Shown here: one piece after another, positions 7,867-11,345 of the stretch
Position numbering within the stretch: the first letter of the stretch is position 1
How the letters are laid out: every line of letters starts with the position of its first letter
Assembly (NCBI GenBank): GCA_905221605.1
Contig: CAJNDS010001667.1
Span: 1-11,345, forward strand
From: Symbiodinium natans
Taxonomy: Eukaryota > Sar > Dinophyceae > Suessiales > Symbiodiniaceae
Direction of reading: 5' to 3'
DNA: 11,345 nt
Position numbers and translations under genes: made by a program
The notes under the pieces: generated by a model
Database searches by the model: none
Seen by the model: only the letters and a program-made list of their open reading frames with translations
What the model was told of the DNA's origin: nothing

Positions 7867-8086
7867 GCACGCATGACAGCCTGAATGTTGTTCACTCACT
7901 TCATAATGAGCCTGCGAACGGGGATAAAGGACGTCCATGAAGCATTAAATCCCGTACTAAATTCATTCATTCCTTTCATTATTATTATTGCGCTCACGCA
8001 TTCATTATATTATATTCGCTTCTTTCTTACTTTTACCCACAGCATTTAATAGTAAATTGTAAGAGCTAGAAAAATAGTAATATTTT

Positions 8087-8830
8087 ATGAGGCCCTTTTG
8101 TACGTATTATTTGGTATTTTGGAAATCTAAACATTTAGAAGTTACATCAGATTCATTTTGTTTTCTTATTAATAGTTCTTGGTTCTTATTCTTTGCTCTT
8201 ATTATAATTCTATTTATCTTTACAGGATTTAATATTTATTGTTGGACTGGAATTCACTTCTCATAGAATTATTTTCTTATATTTTATCATCTTTTATTTT
8301 GATTAATTTATAGTTTTCATATTTGGTCTAGAGATTTATTAAGAGAATTCACTAAAAAATATGAAGTCTTATTAATAATCTTTTTTCTTCTTTTTGGGGG
8401 TTTTCTAGTTTCTGAAGCTCTATTATTTGTATCCTTCTTTTGGACATCTTTTCATTTATTATCTTGTCCAACTTTAGGGATGTGGCCTGGAGAAGCTTTC
8501 TATCTTCCAGATCCTTGTGAATTAACTTTTGCTAATACACTTCTTTTATCTAATGCTGCTATATCTTTAGGAAATGCTTTTATTAATTTAGAAATTTCAT
8601 CACAATATATTATTTTCTTCACTTTGTGGTCATTCTATTTATCTTCTCTTTTTATTAGTTTGCAGATTAAAGAATTTCGTATTCTCGCATATTCAATTAA
8701 TGATTCACTTTATAGTTGTCTTTTCTTTTTTCTTACAGCATTACATTTCTTTCATCTAATTCTTGGTATTTTACTTCTTTTTCTTATCTTCTTTTCTTTT
8801 ACTGCTTTCGTTCGCCAATATTATAATTAA
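8087..8830 (+). CDS. cox3: cytochrome c oxidase subunit III, helices 1-6 only, with two internal stop codons to be edited
   Basis: This encodes the mitochondrially made core subunit III of complex IV, in the inner membrane. Read from ATG 8087 it has 247 codons before TAA 8828-8830. Membrane segments lie at about residues 30-53, 61-80, 94-125, 148-166, 174-194 and 208-241. Family hallmarks are WSRDLLRE (80-87), SEALLFVSFFW with Glu110, His123 followed by SCPTLG (126-131), LPDPCELTFANTLLLSN (140-156), Gln193/Glu196, D206xxY209, LTALHFFHLILG (216-227) and R243. Codons 60 (TAG) and 72 (TGA) interrupt the frame, but homology continues unbroken across both. The final helix, with the conserved E...WYWHFVD block, is absent; the frame stops just after VRQYYN. 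ATG 8087 is the only in-frame ATG between upstream stops (8060, 8075, 8078) and the conserved region. The true start is uncertain, because dinoflagellate mitochondrial genes often lack ATG starts and this 5' end overlaps a dispersed repeat word. The identification as cox3 is firm; the exact ends are inferred. Confidence 0.93.
8264..8266 (+). other. in-frame TAG in cox3, predicted RNA editing site
   Basis: Codon 60 of cox3 reads TAG, in the short loop between helices 1 and 2. Codons on both sides align with the subunit III family, so this is not the gene end. An A-to-G change at 8265 would give UGG (Trp). U-to-C at 8264 would give CAG (Gln). Editing is inferred; the stop codon itself is directly visible. 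Confidence 0.75.
8300..8302 (+). other. in-frame TGA in cox3, predicted RNA editing site or Trp codon
   Basis: Codon 72 of cox3 reads TGA, inside helix 2 and eight codons before the conserved WSRD motif. A-to-G at 8302 gives UGG (Trp). Reading TGA as Trp by a variant mitochondrial code would also explain this site but not the TAG at 8264. Trp codons elsewhere in the gene are all TGG (for example 8120, 8180, 8243, 8324, 8441, 8483), which favours editing. Confidence 0.7.
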
Positions 8831-8875
8831 AGCGTGCATCACTACGTTCTTTACCTTATAATTACAATATTGTGC

Positions 8876-8921
8876 TCACTTAAAAGCCCAATTTTAATAT
8901 CTTTCCAGGGCTTTTAAGTGA
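8876..8921. terminator. perfect 14-bp hairpin just downstream of cox3, possible 3' end signal
   Basis: Arm 8876-8889 (TCACTTAAAAGCCC) pairs perfectly with 8908-8921 around an 18-nt loop, starting 45 nt after the cox3 stop. It belongs to the AAAAGCCC/GGGCTTTT hairpin class found elsewhere in the window. As the first strong structure after the gene, it could mark or protect the transcript 3' end. Hairpins are so common here that the position alone does not prove a role. Confidence 0.4.
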
Positions 8922-8936
8922 ACATTATTACTATTA

Positions 8937-9348
8937 TGCGGGCACACTAATAATATTTTCATAGGCCCGCACACTATATTTTATTAGTGTTTTCTCTTCG
9001 TAGTAATTTAGTACTGTTATAGCGGGCTAATTAATAAGTCCTTTAAAGCCCGCATTAAAAACACTATTATTACCTTATGAATATATCCCAGGGGTGAATA
9101 GTAATAATTATTATAATATTACGGGCACGAAATGAGAATATTAATATGTGCCCGTTAAATAGTAATAACAGTGTAGTTTTTGAGTTTACACGGGCCAATA
9201 TTCTATTATTAAATGGCCCGTACATATTATGTTCTCTTCTTAATAATTCCCGGGCGCTATAAAATTACTAATAAATGCCCGGGTGTGTGAATAATAGAAT
9301 GAAGTAGTACTAATATGCCCTTTGTTTCACTACTTCGTTCTATTATTC
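8937..9348. repeat. string of six hairpins downstream of cox3
   Basis: Successive stem-loops have arms 8937-8943/8965-8971 (TGCGGGC), 9022-9028/9047-9053 (GCGGGCT), 9121-9128/9148-9155 (ACGGGCAC), 9190-9197/9214-9221 (ACGGGCCA), 9249-9255/9277-9283 (CCCGGGC) and 9289-9308/9329-9348. The last is the strongest: 20 pairs including one G-T wobble, with a 20-nt loop. Loops are AT-rich and 16-21 nt long. There is no coding signal between them. Confidence 0.8.
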
Positions 9349-9872
9349 TATTATTTACACGGTCCAGAAGATAATAAAATATAGGCCCGTTCACCACTTC
9401 GTTCATATAATTCACGTGCATTCATGCTTCATGGGGCTCATTGTAAAACCCCCGTAATATTATTATTCACTCCTTTCCTATCATAATACTAGGGTTTACC
9501 GGGCCCCAAAGTATTATATTATAGGCCCGGGTATTAACTTATTATTATGGGCGCGATAAGAAAGATATGAATGCGCCCGTACAATTATAGTATCCGCGGG
9601 CATATAAACTAAAAGACTTAATGAATAAGCCCGCGAATGAAGGAGAAAGAACTATTTCATGAGTGCTCTCTTTATAACCGGGAGATTATTGAGTCTTCGG
9701 GCGCATTAGTACTCAATATGTGCTAGAGATTTATCCAGAAGTGCACGCATGATTGGTTGACGCATGGTGGTTCGTACTTCGTTCACACGCTTTTAATAAT
9801 ATTCACGCTTCACTTTGTTCATTGTAATATTATTAATGCGCTCACGTGTTCACTCACATTATTCATTACGTA

Positions 9873-9904
9873 CCGGGCGAATAAGTGAACAAAGAACCGC
9901 CCGG
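9873..9904. repeat. hairpin, CCGGGCG stem
   Basis: CCGGGCG 9873-9879 pairs perfectly with 9898-9904, with an 18-nt loop containing AAGTGAACAAAG. Confidence 0.8.
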
Positions 9905-10182
9905 GATAATATGAAGATAATAGTATTATAGTACGTGAAGAGAACGCAACCATCCATTGAATCTTGGCTCTTGTTCAAAGGGGTCTCATTCATGTGGCTT
10001 TTCCAGGTCTGTTGGTAATGGTTGGTTTCGCTTAGTTTCTACATCCGGGTCTTGGGGCTCATTCACTAAATTCATGCACAAGTTTATAATTTAGTTCACT
10101 CACTGTGTTCATTAGCTTATTATTACGGGCGGTTATTATTTTATTATATTCACGCCCTTTTCTCTCATTCTATTAAGGGTGC

Positions 10183-10217
10183 ACACGGGCGTCTACATAA
10201 TAATAACTAGCCCGTGT
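10183..10217. repeat. hairpin, ACACGGGC class
   Basis: ACACGGGC 10183-10190 pairs perfectly with 10210-10217. The same 8-bp stem occurs at 2407-2448 and 5689-5712 with different loops. Confidence 0.85.
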
Positions 10218-10304
10218 AAACCAATCTCATAAAGACAACTTACGACATCTCCCTCGATTACCAGGATTCTTTGTTACCTTTAGGATTCTCTCCACACCCT
10301 ATAA

Positions 10305-10368
10305 GCCCCTACATAATAATAATAAAGACGCAAGGAAACGCGCGGGCTTTTATTATTATTAAAGGGGC
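10305..10368. repeat. long hairpin with 13-bp AT stem and GCCCCT clamp
   Basis: GCCCCT 10305-10310 pairs with 10363-10368 and TAATAATAATAAA 10314-10326 pairs with 10349-10361, with a 22-nt loop. The two stems share a few unpaired bases on the left. Confidence 0.8.
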
Positions 10369-10540
10369 GTGTGTGTGAGAGAGCGCACGCATGAACCGCT
10401 CACTCGTTCACACATGAATTCACGCTTCGTGCCTCATTGTAATTCATATGTTCACTTCGTTCTCTCGTTAAAATATACTGTCATTACGGGCGAACGAGCG
10501 AGCCACAAAGTAAAAATAGTATGCACGCGAACTAGCCCGT

Positions 10541-10617
10541 TAAAAGCCTGAATTTTAATAATAAAATCATGCGTCCTTACGTCCTTATATTTTATATTAA
10601 AATTATACAGTCTTTTA
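10541..10617. repeat. long-arm hairpin element, AAAAG class
   Basis: The outer TAAAAGCCTG (10541-10550) pairs with 10608-10617 with one mismatch. AT arm 10551-10567 (17 nt) pairs with 10589-10604 (16 nt) with one base bulged. The loop shares ATGCGTCCTTA-like sequence with the element at 4492-4568. Confidence 0.8.
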
Positions 10618-10911
10618 GTATTATTGTAGCGTACATGCGTGCGGTCAATTAAAACGTACTACTATTATGCCGCACATTTCGTACGCTCATTTCGTTCACA
10701 TGTTCAGTTAATTCACGCACTCATTGCATTCGTTTGTAATTCACTTCACATGTTCTCTTCACGTTCTCTATTATAAGGAGTAAGTGAGCCAGCGAACACG
10801 ACGCATGAATAGAGAACAGAGTGACGAGATAAAGGGAAGTGAATGAAGAACGAAGAAAAAGAGTGTTACGGGCCTAATAAAAGCCCGTAGAATAATACTA
10901 TTATATTCATG

Positions 10912-10949
10912 TCCCGGGCACATAATAAGTACTAAAAAGACGCCCGGGA
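10912..10949. repeat. hairpin, CCCGGGC class
   Basis: TCCCGGGC 10912-10919 pairs with GCCCGGGA 10942-10949 (8 bp), with a 22-nt loop. A TACGGGC stem at 10867-10889 is immediately upstream. Confidence 0.85.
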
Positions 10950-11106
10950 TATAAAGTAAAAGAGTGTTGTGTGCGCACATATGATTTTGTTTCGTGCGCA
11001 TCTTTCGTTCATAATATTACTACGCCCTTCATGCGTCCTTTCAGGCCTTATAAGGGCGTATTAATATTAGAACTACACCATAATACCCGGGTCTTGGAGC
11101 TCTTTG

Positions 11107-11177
11107 CCCCTATTATTATATTACGGGCGTACATTAAATAAGCTCGCGCATTTAAAGCCCGTATTATAATAATGGGG
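11107..11177. repeat. long hairpin with CCCC and ACGGGC clamps
   Basis: Left arm 11107-11128 pairs with 11157-11177: CCCC/GGGG outside, an AT block with a bulge, then TACGGGC/GCCCGTA inside. The loop is 28 nt. It ends where the terminal island of the window begins. Confidence 0.85.
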
Positions 11178-11345
11178 AAAAGACCCTAGACTTGGAGATG
11201 AAGACAGAAGACTCATGCATCTAGTTACAGCTCCAGCGGTAAGACTCATGAAAAGACGAGTGTTATCCAGACCAGGCGTTAACAGGGTCTCAAGGTGTGA
11301 TTGATCGGACTAACTCTAGGTCAATATGTGTGATGATAGTACTAA

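Larger units (their letters stand above)
7214..8086. other. non-coding region upstream of cox3, with three long hairpins
   Basis: Positions 7214-7400 are mostly TTCATTC/TTCGTTC linkers. A CGCGGGC stem lies at 7409-7415/7462-7468. Long hairpins occupy 7544-7610, 7633-7719 and 7760-7866. The last 200 nt before cox3 (7870-8086) hold a short complex stretch at 7870-7950 and the palindromic word at 8042-8060. No promoter or ribosome binding signal is recognisable. Confidence 0.6.
9349..11345. other. non-coding hairpin field with four complex islands
   Basis: Hairpins occur at 9499-9530, 9595-9635, 9873-9904, 10183-10217, 10305-10368, 10867-10889, 10912-10949 and 11107-11177. Islands with few repeat words lie at about 9690-9780, 9945-10075, 10220-10305 and 11175-11345. 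Open frames at 10369-10551 (plus) and 10771-11001 (minus) run through repeat words and show no family features. No gene is recognised; rRNA pieces may hide in the islands. Confidence 0.6.

Noticed and set aside
8264-8302. Variant genetic code (TAG as Leu, or TGA as Trp) to explain the cox3 stops
   Set aside because: No single usual mitochondrial code reads both TAG and TGA here. TCA codons are used as sense, which excludes the Scenedesmus type, and Trp is otherwise always TGG. Editing explains both sites with one type of change.
9929-9950. TAGTACGTGAAGAGAACG as a sarcin-ricin loop of large-subunit rRNA
   Set aside because: TGAAGAGAAC is a common dispersed word in this window (for example 1021, 2538, 5941, 6248), so the likeness to AGTACGAGAGGACC is probably accidental.
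1-11345. CRISPR array or insertion sequence
   Set aside because: Repeats are not regularly spaced direct repeats with unique spacers, and no transposase or Cas-like frame is present.
1-11345. tRNA genes among the many stem-loops
   Set aside because: No cloverleaf with a recognisable T-loop and anticodon arm was found. Dinoflagellate mtDNA is not expected to encode tRNAs.
1-11345. Fragments of cox1 or cob in the islands
   Set aside because: No conserved block of either protein could be read in any frame of the islands by eye. A translated search against dinoflagellate cox1 and cob would settle this.

Overview
The window looks like a piece of dinoflagellate mitochondrial DNA: one recognisable protein gene in 11.3 kb of AT-rich DNA packed with short inverted repeats. 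Three observations support this. (1) The only convincing gene, at 8087-8830, is cytochrome c oxidase subunit III (cox3), and it is missing its last membrane helix. Dinoflagellate cox3 is known to be made as a helix 1-6 transcript that is trans-spliced to a separate helix 7 transcript. (2) The cox3 frame has two internal stop codons, TAG at 8264 and TGA at 8300. A single A-to-G change turns each into UGG (Trp), and A-to-G is a common mitochondrial mRNA editing type in dinoflagellates. (3) The rest is a dense field of GC-clamped hairpins with AT loops, as described for dinoflagellate mtDNA. The low gene density recalls the expanded mtDNA reported for Symbiodiniaceae, but genus cannot be settled from this window.

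Layout. Positions 1-8086 are non-coding. Most of this is hairpins (stems such as CCCGGGC/GCCCGGG, CGCGGGC/GCCCGCG, ACACGGGC/GCCCGTGT and AAAAGCCC/GGGCTTTT) joined by degenerate linker words (GAACGAAGTGAA, TGAAGAGAAC and their complements) and AT blocks such as TATTAATAGTAC. Long-arm hairpins occur at 3068-3249, 3653-3736, 4492-4568, 5067-5283, 6747-6804, 6931-7042, 7544-7610, 7633-7719 and 7760-7866. Between the hairpins are 'islands' of more complex sequence with few repeat words: about 425-500, 2000-2150, 3845-3975, 4570-4720, 4785-5040, 7490-7545, 9690-9780, 9945-10075, 10220-10305 and 11175-11345. Fragmented rRNA genes would be expected in such islands, but none can be assigned firmly by eye.

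cox3 at 8087-8830 is followed by a perfect 14-bp hairpin 45 nt after its stop codon, then a run of at least six more hairpins up to 9348. Positions 9349-11345 return to the same hairpin field, ending in an island that shares a 17-nt word with the island at 4785-5040.

Nothing else in the window is convincing as a protein gene. The other open frames run through hairpins and translate to low-complexity peptides built from repeat words. No tRNA, CRISPR array, insertion sequence or replication origin was recognised. The cox3 product would act in complex IV of the inner mitochondrial membrane once its mRNA is edited and joined to a helix 7 segment, which was not found here.
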